Shown here: positions 1-11,797 of the stretch, one piece after another
Layout: each line of letters opens with the position of its first letter
How positions within the stretch are numbered: position 1 is the stretch's first letter
Origin: Bilabrum cf. latius
Lineage: Eukaryota; Bigyra: Bicosoecida; Bigyra; Bicosoecida
DNA: 64,000 nucleotides
Assembly: GCA_965178125.1 (NCBI GenBank)
Contig: OZ237739.1
Coordinates: forward strand, 806,001 to 870,000
Direction of reading: 5' to 3'
The notes under the pieces: generated by a model
Databases searched by the model: none
Told to the model about the DNA's origin: nothing
What the model saw: the letters and a program-made list of their open reading frames with translations, nothing else
Translations under genes and position numbers: made by a program

Positions 1-2958
1 CTCAACCTCATTGGCTGGCAGCACGGCCGCACCGCCAGGCCCGGCCCGCCCCCAGGCCGGCAATACGATGCCTGCCTCGGTATCAGTGCCGTACACCTGC
101 GCCATCACCGCCTTGTCTGCCTGCTCGTCACCGGACCCGCTGGGGTCACCCGGCATCTCACCAAGGTCTGTCAGAATGGGCACCGCCAGCCGTGTGCGTC
201 TGGTGCCGTGGTACACCGGTGTGGATGATTCGAAGCTCCATGCCAGCAAGAACGGCAGTTCGGAGGTCGACCCGATCGGCACAGACGTGGCACCGGCTGG
301 CAGTCCGGACAGCACGTCCACCGGCACAAACGGGAAGTTCTGCGACTCGGAAGGCAGGAGTCGCCTCGACACGACGCAATGTGTGCTGCCAGAGCCAGCG
401 ATCAGATTCTGCGAATCGCCCCCGCCAAATACTCCGTCCGCGTTGCCACGACCTCCAGCCAGCAGCATGGTGTCTCTCGACACGACCCGCGTGCCATCCA
501 CCGACCCGTCCGAGGACAGACGAGCCACGTTCCCTCCGTCTGGCCGGGGCGGCAGGAACCCGATACCCGTCCCATCAACCAGCGTCACGGCACCGTCCGC
601 ATCCACACCACAAAACATAAGATCTGAATTTCCCATCCCGGTCCCGGCCCCAAATCCCGCCCAGGTGGGCGACGGGTCGGATGCATCACCGAGAGAATCC
701 AGCTCCACGATGATGATCGCAAACTCAACAGTGCCGTCACCAGCGGGGCCGCCAGCCGATGAGCCGGGCACGCCGGCGTCCTCCAGCTCCTGCTCGGTCA
801 ACCCCAGCGGGCCAGCAACCTCTCTGAGCCTGGACGCCGACATGGTCGCAAACGACAGCCGCACGCCCGCTTCGGCGGACCCTTGCCACGCAGCATCGAT
901 GAAAGCGTCTCTGGTCCGGTTGAGAGCCATGGGCTGCCCGTTGCTGCTCTGGGACGCAACTCGATCTGCGGGCGCTGGAATAGCCGACACCACGAATGCG
1001 TCGTCTGGAAGCCCGGTGATCTCGTTAGCGGATCGTAGCAAGGCGGACACGCTGCGGCCCCTAACATACTGCAGCTCCAGGCCAGTCAGCAGCCCCTCCC
1101 TCTCGTACCACTCCGGGTCACCATCTCTTAGAGCGAGGAACTGCTCCTCGAGGATGGCCCGGAACAGAGGACCCACCTCGGGGCGGCGACTACTGCTGCT
1201 GCCTACATTTGACGACAGAGGGGGAGGTGGGCCCACTTCCGTTTCTGCCAGCCCGCCGACGATCAGATCAACCGAGGCGTCCAACGCGTCGGGGCACCCG
1301 CCGTACAGGCTCACGAGATCTGCCACGCGCCGTGGGCTCGCACCCGCACCGAGCACGGTGCTCCACCTCCGTACCTCGCCTGGAGCAGCGGGGTCTCCGC
1401 CCAGGTTGGCTGCATCGCCACCTCCCCCCACCAATCCAGCAGCAGCCGGGCAGCTGGTGTTGGTGAGCAGCTCCAGCGCTTGCTGGGATAGGCCAGCAGC
1501 CCGGGGCAGCTCCCCTCCGCTACTAGAGGTAGGCAAGGGCCCCGCCTCACCCACGAACGATCTCGCGGGCGGGCCGATCCCGGCCTGGTCAGCGGGATCC
1601 ATGTGTTCCCTGTACAGGCGCCTGGCCTCTCCATAGGAAGCCGCGCCCAGGTCCCTGCTCCTGGCGATCGCGAGTGCGACCGCGTCGCCGATGCCGCTCA
1701 CCTCGAAACTGCGGAACCGGGCCCGGATGGAATCCGCCGCGTACAGGCTCGGAGCTGCCGCTTGCCCCACTACCATGCCCCGCAGCAGGGGTGCCCACAC
1801 GTGCCCGGGCCTGGCCCGCTCGGCCTGCACGCCGGCCGGGTCCCTGACCTGCTCGGAGGGGGCGTCCAGCGCCGCCTCAGCCTCGTCTGCGAGCTCCAGC
1901 GGGCGAAACATCCTGGACACGGTGTCCAGGGGGCCGGCAGGGGATAGGCTGCCGTCTTCCCGGAGGCGAAGAGCGGTACCCGGCGTGCGCATCAGGGCCA
2001 GGGCCTGCAGTGTGACGAGTGCCTCCACCCTGGTGTGCGCCTTCGAGGTCGCGTTGTAGCCAGCGTACGGACGGGGCAGCTTCCTCCCCGTCAGGAGGGG
2101 TAGCCACTCCTCCACCGTGATCCGCTGCACAGTGGCCCGCACGAGGCGCCTGGCCCGCTGGAACAGGGCCTCGTCGGGCCACTCGGCGAGGCCGTCCGGG
2201 GGCGGGAGCAGCAAGGCAAGCCAACGAGCCACTCGGTTGTGCTCGATGACCAGAGCCGAATGCAGGGATGTCACCATGTAATTTTCGTTGGCGCGGCGGT
2301 CGCCGGCCACCAGGAGCATCCCAGGCTGCTGCCCGCTGTCTGCGACCATCGGGGCGCTTGCGACGTTGATTGGCAGCCCAGTAGCCTGGGCCGATCGAAG
2401 CAAACCACCGGTAGACCTGCGCATGAACTGGGCAGCTAGACCCTAATATGATACAGATGCATCCAAGAGGCCACGCTCTGAAACCTCTCCCAAATTCGAT
2501 GTTGCTCGCAGAATTGCCTGCAGGTGACCGCCGGTCTCGAGTGCCACATGGCTAGAGTTGAAATTGAAGATGCCCGCTGTCTGACACGTTTGGCTTATAT
2601 TAAGCTGGTCTGCAGGAAGATTCGTGTCCCTGGCGATGCGAACACAGCCACTGAGCGGCGAAGATGCTGACGGGCGGCTGCTGTTTCCGTTGCCGCTTGC
2701 GTCGGCGAGATCGTGCGCAATTAAATACGACCATGCCACATGCAACTGATTCAGTGAATTATAGCTGGGGCGAAGCGTCCCCTGTCCAAATACTGCTGAA
2801 ATATCACTGGCTGCCGGCTCAACCCGAGGGGGGTTCGGCACGAATTGCACGGACGTTTCTCCTTGCAGTCTACCGAAGGGAGCAAGCTCGCTGGCTGTCA
2901 GTGAGATGTAGCTAAAGAAAAGAGTTAGCGCAGCGGCACGAGCCTCAATTTCTAGCAT
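1..2958 (-). CDS. Animal-type haem peroxidase fused to a DOMON-like domain, C-terminus beyond the window
   Basis: The coding strand runs from ATG at 2958 to beyond position 1, about 986 residues in one frame with a single TAG at 2443-2445, read as Gln in DASVSY-Q-GLAAQF. The N-terminus is mildly hydrophobic and could be a signal peptide. Animal peroxidase features follow in order: YLIAHD with the distal-side His near residue 82, a GDRRANEN-x-EHNR block near 220-245, IARSRDLGAASYGEARRLY, and near 564 DLIVGGLAE followed by EEQFLALRDGDPEWYE. After about residue 740 a DOMON-like stretch begins (GTVEFAIIIVELD, then WAGFGAGTGMGNSD). The segment aligning with the proximal-ligand motif FRFGH reads LQALALM, so the haem-ligating His looks lost. 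The gene starts 113 bp after the SPRTN stop on the same strand. The family assignment is good; peroxidase activity is doubtful. Confidence 0.8.
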
Positions 2959-3071
2959 ATCTATGGCCCACTGCTGCAAGATATGTGTACACGCCTGCGT
3001 TGGTGACGTCAAGTGGAGCAACGCCGCGCAATTCGAGTTCCGCCGAGCGCGACGGCGGTTGGCAACGCCAG

Positions 3072-5408
3072 TCAGTACTCGTCCTCGTCTTCGTCCTCGT
3101 CCTCATCCTCGTCGCTAGACTCTATGTCCACCACCATGCTAACACAGCGGTCCACATGCACGGCCATGTCCTGTCCCCTGGGCACGATCTGCTGGCAGAC
3201 TGGACACAGCCGAAGGGCGGCGTCGGGCGCGTCCGCCGGCCCCGCCTCAAACCCTGCCCCCCTCCTGCCGCCGGCCCCTGAGCTGGACATACCCTCCCCT
3301 GGGTCGATCCCACCATCCAGCACCCCTTCGATCTCTGCCGCCTCCTCGAGCGACAGACCCTGCGATGAGGCCCGCTCTACCAGGCTGCCGGCAACACCTG
3401 CGCTTGGCGGCGATTCATTGCTCGGATTCCCGCCTTGTACCGCTTGTTCCTCGCTATCCTAGGGTACCTCTACTTCGTCTTCTTCTTCATCCAGCGGGTC
3501 CTTGGGCCCCCCGCCGCTGGCCCCATTCCCTTCCACTATGGACCCCGCCCCTCGACTGGCCTTCAGTCTCGCTTCGAACTGAGCCAGGAAATCGGCCCGC
3601 CGCGCGTCTCTCACCCTCTGACTGCCTGCACCCGTAGGACCCCCACCACTGGCGCTGCTGCCGCTTGTCGGTCCAACAGAGCCAATCACAGCACCTGCCC
3701 CGCTCGCAGATTCATCGGTCCTGCGTCGCTTCGGACTGTTGCTAGAGCCGCGCCCCAATTGAGGCTCTGCACCGGTACCACCGGTCCTTGCAGCTTTGTT
3801 ATCACCGCTGCTGAAGCTGTCCTCGTCTGAATCGCTCAAGAGCTCGATCGTGGCATGCTTCTTTGGGTTGCCCATTGCATTGCCTCCCGATGATGATGAT
3901 GATGGCTATGATGAAGAAGAAGAGGGCGGCTTCACGGACGGCGGGGAGGATGGCCGTCTCCTCTTGCGCTTCCCTCCTGGCACGGCTTCCGCTATCAGAT
4001 CAGGAGAGGCGGGTAGCCCGGGGATTCCAGACCCCACGATGTGCTGCAGCCGAGGCTAGACAAGCTTCTTCTTCTTCTTCTTCTTATCCTTATTTCTGCC
4101 GGTGCCCGCACTAGAGGGGGAAGAGCTCCCAGCGCGTGGAAGAGCAGGCGGGTCATTCGATGTCAGATCCACCACACCTGCTGCCGTGTGACCTGAGACA
4201 GACGAGCTAGGGCCGGAGGAGGAGCCAGAGGGGCGTGTCGGCAGCGACGGCGGCACAGCAGATGCCGCTGGACCATCAGCGCCCGCACCGCCGCTGCTCG
4301 CCCCCGTGCCCCCGCCCGCAAGGGACCTGCCTTTCCCCAAGAATCGGTCCATGGGCCCGGATTGTGGACCGCTTGTGGATCCAGTGCCTGCGTCTCCGGA
4401 CGACGCAACACCCCCCTCACCCCCACCCTTGCTCTTGCCCGTGCGTTTACCCTTCTTCTTTTTGCCGTACCCCTCTGGCTCCTTGATCTTCACGAACGTT
4501 CCTCCACACTCCTTCTGGTGCCTCGCGAACCACCTGTCGTACGGACCCGGCGGTCTGTTCATGGCGCGCCTGACGTATCCGTAGTAGAACCTCGACCAGC
4601 CGCGGCACGGCCCGTCGCATCGCCAGTGGTGCTGCTGGAACTGGCGCACTTCTTCTCCGAACGTGTGGAACTCCGTCACGTTAGTCCCGAGGATCCTGTT
4701 GCATGCCCTGGCGGCGGCCTTCCACCGCGGGCCGTGCCCCGTGGGCCCGTCACGGTTCCGCACGCCGAACCGCTTGAAGTTCCAGGCGTGCAGGCACTCG
4801 TGGATCAAGGTGTTCACGAAGTCCGACCTGGGGCGCAGGGACAGCAGCGGCTGCGACAGCGCGATGCGGATGTACCCGCCGCCCTGGTAGTAGCAGATGC
4901 CCGCGCACGACGTCATGCGCTTGCTCCAGCACACCTCGCAGCTCGAAAGCACGCCCCCAAACAGCCTACGATTCAGCTCTAAAAAGGTAGCATGCAGGTT
5001 AGGGTTCGGGTCTGACAACTCCAGGGCCGGATCGCACATGTTTGCAACGGGTGAGGCCGGGAGCATCTGCTCCGGGACGGCCTCAAAGAGCGTCAGGCCC
5101 GGCGGCGCCGTGACGGTGCGGAGAGCGTGAGCAACTTGAGCGGATGATAGCACGCCATGCGCAGCTTGGCGCATGCGCTGCCTTTCTCGGGCTACGCCTG
5201 CCGGTGCTGATACCTTCACAATCTCCACGTCATCCTGGTCTTCGCGGAAAGAGCCCTAGCCGGGAATAGACCGCGTGCTACTGCCCGGCAAGCCTGGCTT
5301 CGGGCCTCCACCACCACCCATAGGTCTTTTAGGTCCACCATCACCATTAACCAGCAGCAGCTCTTCTTGCTGCAGAGAAAGAGCAAGCAGTGCGTCTTGT
5401 TCGTTCAT
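3072..5408 (-). CDS. SPRTN: SPRTN DNA-protein crosslink repair metalloprotease
   Basis: One 778-residue frame with TAGs at 5256, 4056, 3906 and 3459 and a TGA stop. The start MNEQDALLALSLQQEE matches the short acidic-hydrophobic N-terminus of SPRTN. The SprT zinc-protease domain spans about residues 130-312 and contains HEXXH (LIHECLHAW near 203), WSKRMTSCAGICYY, and CGGTFVKIKEPEGY at its end. A p97-binding SHP-like motif, FLGKGRSLAG, lies near 358, followed by a long Ser/Gly/Lys-rich linker. A C-terminal UBZ4 ubiquitin-binding finger (CPVCQQIV through HVDRC) sits near 738-758. SPRTN cleaves proteins crosslinked to DNA during replication. With the standard code this would be split into a protease fragment and two hypothetical fragments; domain order supports a single gene. 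It shares a 265-bp divergent promoter region with the ABC transporter. Confidence 0.92.
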
Positions 5409-5673
5409 CCTGCTTGAAAGACTGCACAATGTGTCTAAAGCAGAATAAGCTCGCTCCACAGTTCGATCATCAACAAAAGGTTCGATAAGGTATACACAGC
5501 TCGAGCTTAGACCTGACCTACTGTAGCTGTGATGCACAGTACGGGACACAATGTCTAAATCAGCCTGTTGCACTGCTCACACCAGCAAAGCTGCGGAGCA
5601 GCTGCCGCCGGTGATTGCGCGGCGCCGGTGATGGCCGAGTTCACCCGTGAAACCAGCGGAATAAACAACAAGC
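5409..5673. promoter_or_regulatory. Divergent intergenic region between SPRTN and the ABC transporter
   Basis: This 265-bp segment separates the start codons of two divergent genes and should hold both promoters. I see no clear TATA box or repeat. The SPRTN frame stays open upstream of 5408 without another in-frame ATG. Confidence 0.4.
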
Positions 5674-8055
5674 ATGGCGGCTGCTCATGCGCAAGGCAGC
5701 CATAACAAGCCAGCCAATAAGACTTCTAGTCATTCCCATCCAAGCCCGACAGGTGGGCAAGAGAAAGGAAATGGAAACAGAGCGGCAAAGGCCACATTGG
5801 CAAAGCAGAAGTCCATGCGCAGCGAGGCCGACGAGCTGTCCAATTGGGACTTCATTGTCCATTTTATGACTACGTTACGCCCCTACTTCTGGCCTGACGG
5901 GGTCTGGAGCAAGGTTTTGGCGTTTTCCTGCTTTATTGCGCTTGGCCTATCCAAAGTGTGCAACCTTGTCGGCCCAATCTTCCTGTCGCTGGCTGTAGAC
6001 CGTCTCGGTGAGAGGGTGTAGAATAATAACTTCGGGACGCTGTCAGACCTTGGCGACTGGCCCTGGGAGTCCCTGTGCATCTACGCTGCAATGTCGTTCG
6101 GTGGCCGAGCATTTCTCGAGCTGTAGCGGTACCTGTACCTTTCGGTGAAAGAAGTTGCCTACAGGGAGGTTGCAACGGCCACATATGACCATATCCTGGG
6201 TCTCAGTGCCTCGTTTTTCGTCAATAAGAAGACGGGTGCTGTGATGCGGTCCTTGGACCGAGGGCTAGCGTCAGCTGCCACCGTGGTGGACTACCTGTTC
6301 CTGCGGCTCGGCCCCACCTTTGTCGAAATGGTGGTCCTCACCATTATTGCAAGCCTTCGGTTCGGCCAGGCCGCCGCCGCGTTGTGCCTCCTGGGTGGCT
6401 TCGTGCTCTACGTAGCGGTGACCTTTTACCTGACCGAGCAGAGGAAGCGCATCCGAGCGAGGATGGTCAAGCAGGACAACGCCGCGACGCAGGTGGCCAT
6501 GGATGCCATCAGCCAGATGGACTTGGTGAAGGCATTCAGTGCCGAACAGTTCGAGCTGCAGCGCTACGCTGACAAGGTCCGGACCTACCAGGCCACCAAC
6601 TACGAGACCCAGGCCACGCTCGCCCTCCTCAACTCGACCCAGAACCTCATCCAGTCCGCCACCATGCTCGGTGTCATGCTCCTGGCCGCGCGCACGGTCA
6701 TCGTGGGGGAGGCATCCGTGGGTGACTTCGTCCTGATGCAGACGTACACGCTGCAGGTGTTCATCCCATTGAGCTTCCTGGGCACCATCTACTCCATGGT
6801 CACCACTGCGTTCGTGGATCTCGGCAACCTCGCGGGGCTCCTGCAGCAGCAGCCAGACGTGCAGGACAAGCCCGGCGCCAAGCCCATCCGGCTGCCTGAG
6901 AGAAATGGGGCCAAGGGCGCGGGGCCGCGCATCGAATTTAAGGACGTGGACTTCGGCTATCCCCTGTACTTTGAGTCCGCGCACGAGACGGGCCCAGGGA
7001 ACAAGGCAGCAGGCGGTTCCAAGGGCAAGGGCGGCGGGGCGGCGGCCAGTGCCGCTGCCTCCAAGACGGTACCAGGCGACGGCGCCGATCTCGAGAAGGG
7101 CCAGGGGAATGGGAAGGGGAAGGGGGAGGGCGCGGTGGAGTCCCACGTGAGGCGCGTGCTGCACGGCGTGTCGTTCACCATCGAGCCCAACACCACCACG
7201 GCCCTCGTGGGCGCCACCGGCTCCGGTAAGAGCTCCATCACCCGGCTGCTGTTCCGGTTTTACGACGTGGACAGCGGGCAGGTGCTCGTCAACGGACAGG
7301 ACGTGCGAGACGTGCAGCAGAAGTCCCTGCGGAGCGCCACCGGGCTGGTGCCCCAGGACACGGCCCTGTTCAACGACACGATCATGTACAACCTGCGGTA
7401 CGGGCGGCCCTCTGCCACCGACGAGGAGGTGATGCAGGCCGCCAAGGCCGCCCAGATCCACGACTTTATCTCTAGCCTTGAGCTGGGTTACAACACTAGG
7501 GTGGGGGAGAGGGGCCTAAAGCTCTCTGGGGGAGAGAAACAGAGGGTGGCCATCGCGCGCATGCTGCTCAAGGACCCTCCCATCGTGGTGCTGGACGAGA
7601 GCACATCTGCGCTGGACTCTGTCACCGAGAGGCGGGTGCAGCAGCAGCTGGACAGCATGGCGGGAGGCAGGACCACCATCGTGGTGGCGCACCGCCTCTC
7701 CACCATCCGGGGCGCGGACCAGATCCTCGTGCTAGACCAGGGCCACGTGGCGGAGCGGGGCACCCACGCTGAGCTGGTGGAAATTGAGGGGGGGCTGTAC
7801 CAGCGGCTGTGGAGCGAGCAGCAGCAGGCAGAGGCAGAGCTCGGGGCGGGGGAGCCCGAGGTGGGCGTCGCTGGCGCGGAGGTGGTGTCGATCGACGTGG
7901 ACGGCGATCAGGGCCAGGGCCAAGGCCAGGCGGGCGAGGCCAAGCCGGAGGCCGCGGCAGCGGGTGAGGTGAGGGCCAGGGGGAGTGGGCCTGCGGGTGC
8001 TAGTGGGGACGCGAGCGCTGCCAGCGATGTTGCTGGCGGAGGGAAGACCGACTGA
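5674..8055 (+). CDS. ABCB6/HMT1-type ABC half transporter
   Basis: A 793-residue frame from ATG 5674 to TGA 8053-8055, with TAGs at 6019-6021 and 6124-6126. The transmembrane half matches ABCB6/HMT1 half transporters, including LNSTQNLIQSATMLGVMLL and VGDFVLMQTYTLQVFIPL. The nucleotide-binding domain has Walker A GATGSGKSS near residue 512, signature LSGGEKQRVAIAR near 616, Walker B IVVLDE near 637 and the H-loop AHRLST near 671. A roughly 60-residue Gly/Lys-rich insertion (about 435-490) interrupts the start of the NBD. Relatives export porphyrins, glutathione conjugates or heavy-metal-phytochelatin complexes across vacuolar or mitochondrial membranes; the substrate cannot be read from sequence. 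Both TAGs lie in the first 160 codons; the rest is TAG-free with mostly G/C-ending codons. Confidence 0.9.
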
Positions 8056-8326
8056 GAGGCTCAGCGCTGGGGCCAAGGGACAAGACCCGATCTATTGCTG
8101 CCGTCGTCCCGCCTAGCTGGACGACTCTATGGCGTTAGAGTAGCGGGCAATGTGGTTCACGGCGTGTATGCCTGTACATCTGCAGTTTTGGAACTGCGAT
8201 TCTATTTCTAGACAGCTCTGTGCGCACTGCAAGCAACAACAACCGTCGAGCTCCGTGAGCAACTCGGAGTCAAACTGTTGAACTTCGCCCCATCGCGCGC
8301 CTTGCTGACAACAAAGTGAATTTTTG
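8056..8326. other. Intergenic region, ABC transporter to XAP5
   Basis: About 270 bp between two tandem genes. It should contain the ABC 3' UTR and the XAP5 promoter; I see no RNA gene or repeat. Confidence 0.4.
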
Positions 8327-9526
8327 ATGAGCTCAGCACCTCAACACGGTCTGTCGGCTGCTCTTGCAGCGAAACGAGAAGCGACGAAAGCCCAATTTGA
8401 TGACAAGGTAGCAAGATTGACAGCGGGCATCAAGACGAAATCTCTCGAGGACACCTTTGCCGCTGATTCGGGAGAATCTGGGACAGGCAAAGCCCCAGCT
8501 GGGCTTCCAAATAAATATGGCTTGATAACTGCGGCAGAGCTGGCCAAAGATGTTTCTCAGGCTGACGGCGGATCGCAACAGTTGGCCACCCAGACTGCAG
8601 CTAAGGAAGGCTCTACCGCCACTGTTCGCAAAGCCAGGGCCATGAAACGGAAAAGATAGAAATTATCGTTTACACACGGGGCGTCTGATTCTGACAGTGA
8701 AGATAACCCGCTGGCTCTTCGCAAGAAACGAAAGCGCAAGCGCGCCTAGCCTGAAAGCGCAACAGAGTCGTAGAGCACGAAAGCGTCGGCTGGCACGGCA
8801 TCTATTGATACGGCCGGGGGCAGAACCGACGCGCAGCCCAGCAAATATGTTGTAGATAGGTCTTCGGCTTCTACCTCCGCCGCGCATGCGCCCACGCGGG
8901 ACGCATCGTCGGACGTCTCGTTCTTGCTGCAGCACGACGCCGACCGCAAGGCCCAGGAGATCAAGAAGGCCCTGGAGGCTGAGTGGATGGAGCGAGAGAC
9001 GCGATTGAAGCGAAGCAAGATCACAGTGACCTACAGCTACTGGGACGGCAGCGGGCACAGGCGCCAGATCAAGGTGCCTCGAGGGGCGACCATCGGCCGC
9101 TTCCTCGAGTGGGTGAGGCAGGACCTCAGCGCGGAGTTCCCAGAGCTCGCCAAGATATCCGCGGACGGGCTTCTGTACGTGAAGGAAGACCTGATCCTCC
9201 CACATTCGTGCGACTTCCACTCTCTGATAGAGACCAAGGCCAGGGGCAAGAGCGGGCCCCTGTTCGTGTTCGAGGTGGTCGAGGACGTGAGGCTGTCAAC
9301 TGACCACAGGGAGGAAGCAGCGCCCGTGGAGAGCCACCCAGGCAAGGTGGTGGAGCGGAGGTGGTACGAGGCCAACAAGCACGTCTTCCCCGCCAGCAGG
9401 TGGGAGCTCTTTGACGCGCAGCAGGCGCACAGGGACGGCCCTTATACGACCCACGGCGACGAGGTGCGGGGCAAGCGGGCCAAGGAGGGGGCTGGGGCAG
9501 GAGCTGCGAGCGGGGCCACAACATGA
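8327..9526 (+). CDS. XAP5: XAP5/FAM50 family nuclear protein
   Basis: A 399-residue frame from ATG 8327 (MSSAPQHG) to TGA, with TAGs at 8657, 8747 and 8771. The C-terminal half is a textbook XAP5 domain: ITVTYSYWDGSGHRRQIKV, YVKEDLILPHSCDF, ETKARGKSGPLF, and ANKHVFPASRWELFD. The N-terminal half has a short lysine-rich stretch (RKARAMKRKR, then KLSF) that in homologues precedes an acidic segment. XAP5/FAM50 is a conserved nuclear factor linked to spliceosome function and, in algae and plants, to transcription or circadian regulation. All three TAGs are in the weakly conserved middle; the XAP5 core is TAG-free and GC3-rich. The gene converges on POLD2. Confidence 0.93.
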
Positions 9527-9538
9527 CGGGGACGTGGT

Positions 9539-9564
9539 GCATCCGATGCGCGCGCATCGGATGC
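9539..9564. repeat. 26-bp perfect palindrome between convergent gene ends
   Basis: The segment is its own reverse complement over 26 bases, centred on CGCGCG. It lies 13 bp after the XAP5 stop and about 80 bp beyond the POLD2 stop, so either transcript could form a strong hairpin there. A role in transcript end formation is inference. Confidence 0.9.
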
Positions 9565-9645
9565 TAGAAATTGAGTTATTCGGTACTGCATGACAGCTTT
9601 CTTTCTGTCATATTCAAGCGGTTGCAACCCAACGAATGCCATTCG

Positions 9646-11797
9646 TCACATCTCGTCGTCGTCCATTCCGGCGCTGCCCATATCCATGGCATTCGTGTGG
9701 GACTCGTCCTCGTCCTCGTCCTCATCTCCCTCCATCGCCTTGGACCCGCTCGCCGCCCCGCTGCCGTCACCGCTGCTGGCCGCAGCCTGGAAGCTGATCT
9801 TGCTTGGGCCCGAGGACGCCGACTTGAGCTTGAACCCAGCCACCTCGCCCGCGGCGGCCGCCCGATCCGCGGCCGCCTGCTTGCCCTCCTCCCTGGCCTT
9901 GGCCACTGCCTCCACCCTCGCGCTTACCATCGACTTCGACAGCCCGAACCGCAATGGGCTGCACTCGAGCGAGTCCAGGTCAACCAGCACAGCCTCGCCA
10001 GTGCGCCGGAAACTCGGCACCGACACAAAGAGCGACTTGCGAGAAGCGTCCCCGTGTCCCAGCGCGCCGTCGGGCACCTGCGGCGCAGCACCGCTCACCT
10101 CGACTGCGCCGAACCCCGGCTGGCTGCCTGCAAACACAACGTGCGGCTGGGTCTCCGCGTCCTCTGACTCCATCACGAACGGGTCAGTCTGGCTGAACGG
10201 ATAGCTTGCCAGCGTGTCGGGGGCCGTGGGTGCCAGGTGCCTCCACATGCACGTGTTGGCCAGCACGCGGGCCCTGGACAGGCCCTCCCCGGCGCCGAAC
10301 TCCCTCACGCCCTCAGAGGCACCGGTGCTGCTGCTGGTGCTGGCGCTGCTGGAACCCGCCCCTGAGGACGCGGGTGGGACGTCCGCCCCATCGTCGGTCA
10401 TGGGTGCAGAGCCGCTCCCGCCACCCGCAGGCGCGCCCCCAGAGGCAGCCAGCGTGGCGGGCAGCAGCCCCCGGGCCGTGGTGAACCTGCATATGTCGTC
10501 CACAGGCTGTCCCCCGTGCCCCAGCAGCCTCACCCGCCCTATCTCGCACTCGTGCGGGTTAGAGGCCAGCACCACCATCCCCTTGGAGGCGTATCGCAGG
10601 GTGCGCGGGAGGTTAACGGGCATGAGTGGCTGCTGCGGCATGGTGAGGTTGGTGAGGTCATCCTGCCCCGGGACGATGTCCACGGGGCAGGACGCGGCCA
10701 CCTGCGAGAGCCAGAGGTCTGCCTCCTGCATGGGCAGGGCCAGGCGCTGCTGCTCCGCAAGGGACAGCGCCTTGGCCACCAGGGATGCGTCTTCGTCCTC
10801 TCGCACCATGTTCCCTGCCACGATCACCCGGCAGATCTTGGCCGCCCCCGCGATCGCGCCGGGGGGGCCCAGGCAGCCCATGATGAACTCCAGCAGCATC
10901 TGCCTCGGCAAAGGGTCGCAGGCACCGTCTCCGAACCCGAGGTCCGACACGAGAAGCACGCTTCCCCGTCCGGCCCCCGCCCCGCCAGCCGCGCTTGCGC
11001 CACTCCCGCCAGAGCTGCTGGCCGACGACGAGGCAGCGGAAGACGAGGACGAGGACGAGGACGAGGACGGCGCAGCCCCTGTGCCAGCCGCAGGGGAGAG
11101 GCTGCTGACAGCGGGCGGCAGGGACAGGCCGGAGAAGGCGATCGCGCTCACCACCAGGGCGCCCGCCGCGTTCACCGTGCCTCGCACGGCTGCGCCCATC
11201 CCTGTGACCACTGCATCCACGGGGAGACTGAGGCCGCCCGCACCCTCTGACTCGAGGGAGATGCGACCGGAGGTGTCCTCCAGGATGAGGGAGTCGTCCT
11301 CTGAGCAGAACGAGCTGCCGTCTTGCTTGCCGTCAGTCACTGGCGTGACGCCCTGCGGAGAGGAAGCTAAGGTTGGATGCGCGTCTCAACTTTGCACGGG
11401 CGGGGCAGCGCGACGAGCAAGTCAGCAGGCAAGTTTTACTCACGTCAGCACTGAATTCGTCGAGAGCACTCGGCTTCTTGGCCTATTCCTTGTACACTGT
11501 GCCGACCACGACGCGCTCCTGCCCCTGCCGCAAGTCGATCACCCGGTCCAGTATTCTGGCCTCACTTTTACCGGGCTAGGCCGCAGCAATGCGCTTGGCG
11601 GCCTTCATGAGATACGGTCGCAATGCCCGAACCCTCCGCACATAAATGTGATTGTACTGGCGCTCAAATTTCCTTTCTCGAATGACATATCTTCCAAAGC
11701 AAGGTCTGTAGGGCTGCACAAGGCGGTCTACCTTGGAGTCGGTAGAATCCGATTTTGATGAGTCCAAAGGATCAAACGATTTGCCAGGTTTCTCCAT
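9646..11797 (-). CDS. POLD2: DNA polymerase delta regulatory subunit 2 (two exons)
   Basis: Exons 11797-11444 and 11352-9646, with a 91-nt intron (GTGAGT...CCGCAG), give 686 residues ending in TGA. TAGs lie at 11576 and 11483, the latter in GTVYKE-Q-AKKPSALDEF. POLD2 landmarks: FERQYNHIYVRRV, LILEDTSGRISL, VDIVPGQDDLTNLTMPQQPL, NPHECEIGRVRLLGHGG, and LAPTAPDTLASYPFSQTDPF with the late calcineurin-like/OB-fold block. It is the scaffold subunit of Pol delta in lagging-strand replication. It is longer than the roughly 470-residue animal protein because of Ser/Ala-rich insertions. The frame stays open upstream of the chosen ATG and resembles the homologous N-terminus (LSANPTFAPR), so an extra 5' exon is possible. 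Confidence 0.92.

Noticed and set aside
11-1636. 541-codon plus-strand ORF
   Set aside because: It is the antisense shadow of the GC3-rich peroxidase-DOMON gene; its sequence is low-complexity Pro/Ser/Ala with no family match, while the minus strand has clear peroxidase motifs.
10214-11758. 514-codon plus-strand ORF over POLD2
   Set aside because: Antisense shadow: the minus strand encodes POLD2 with family motifs over the same bases.
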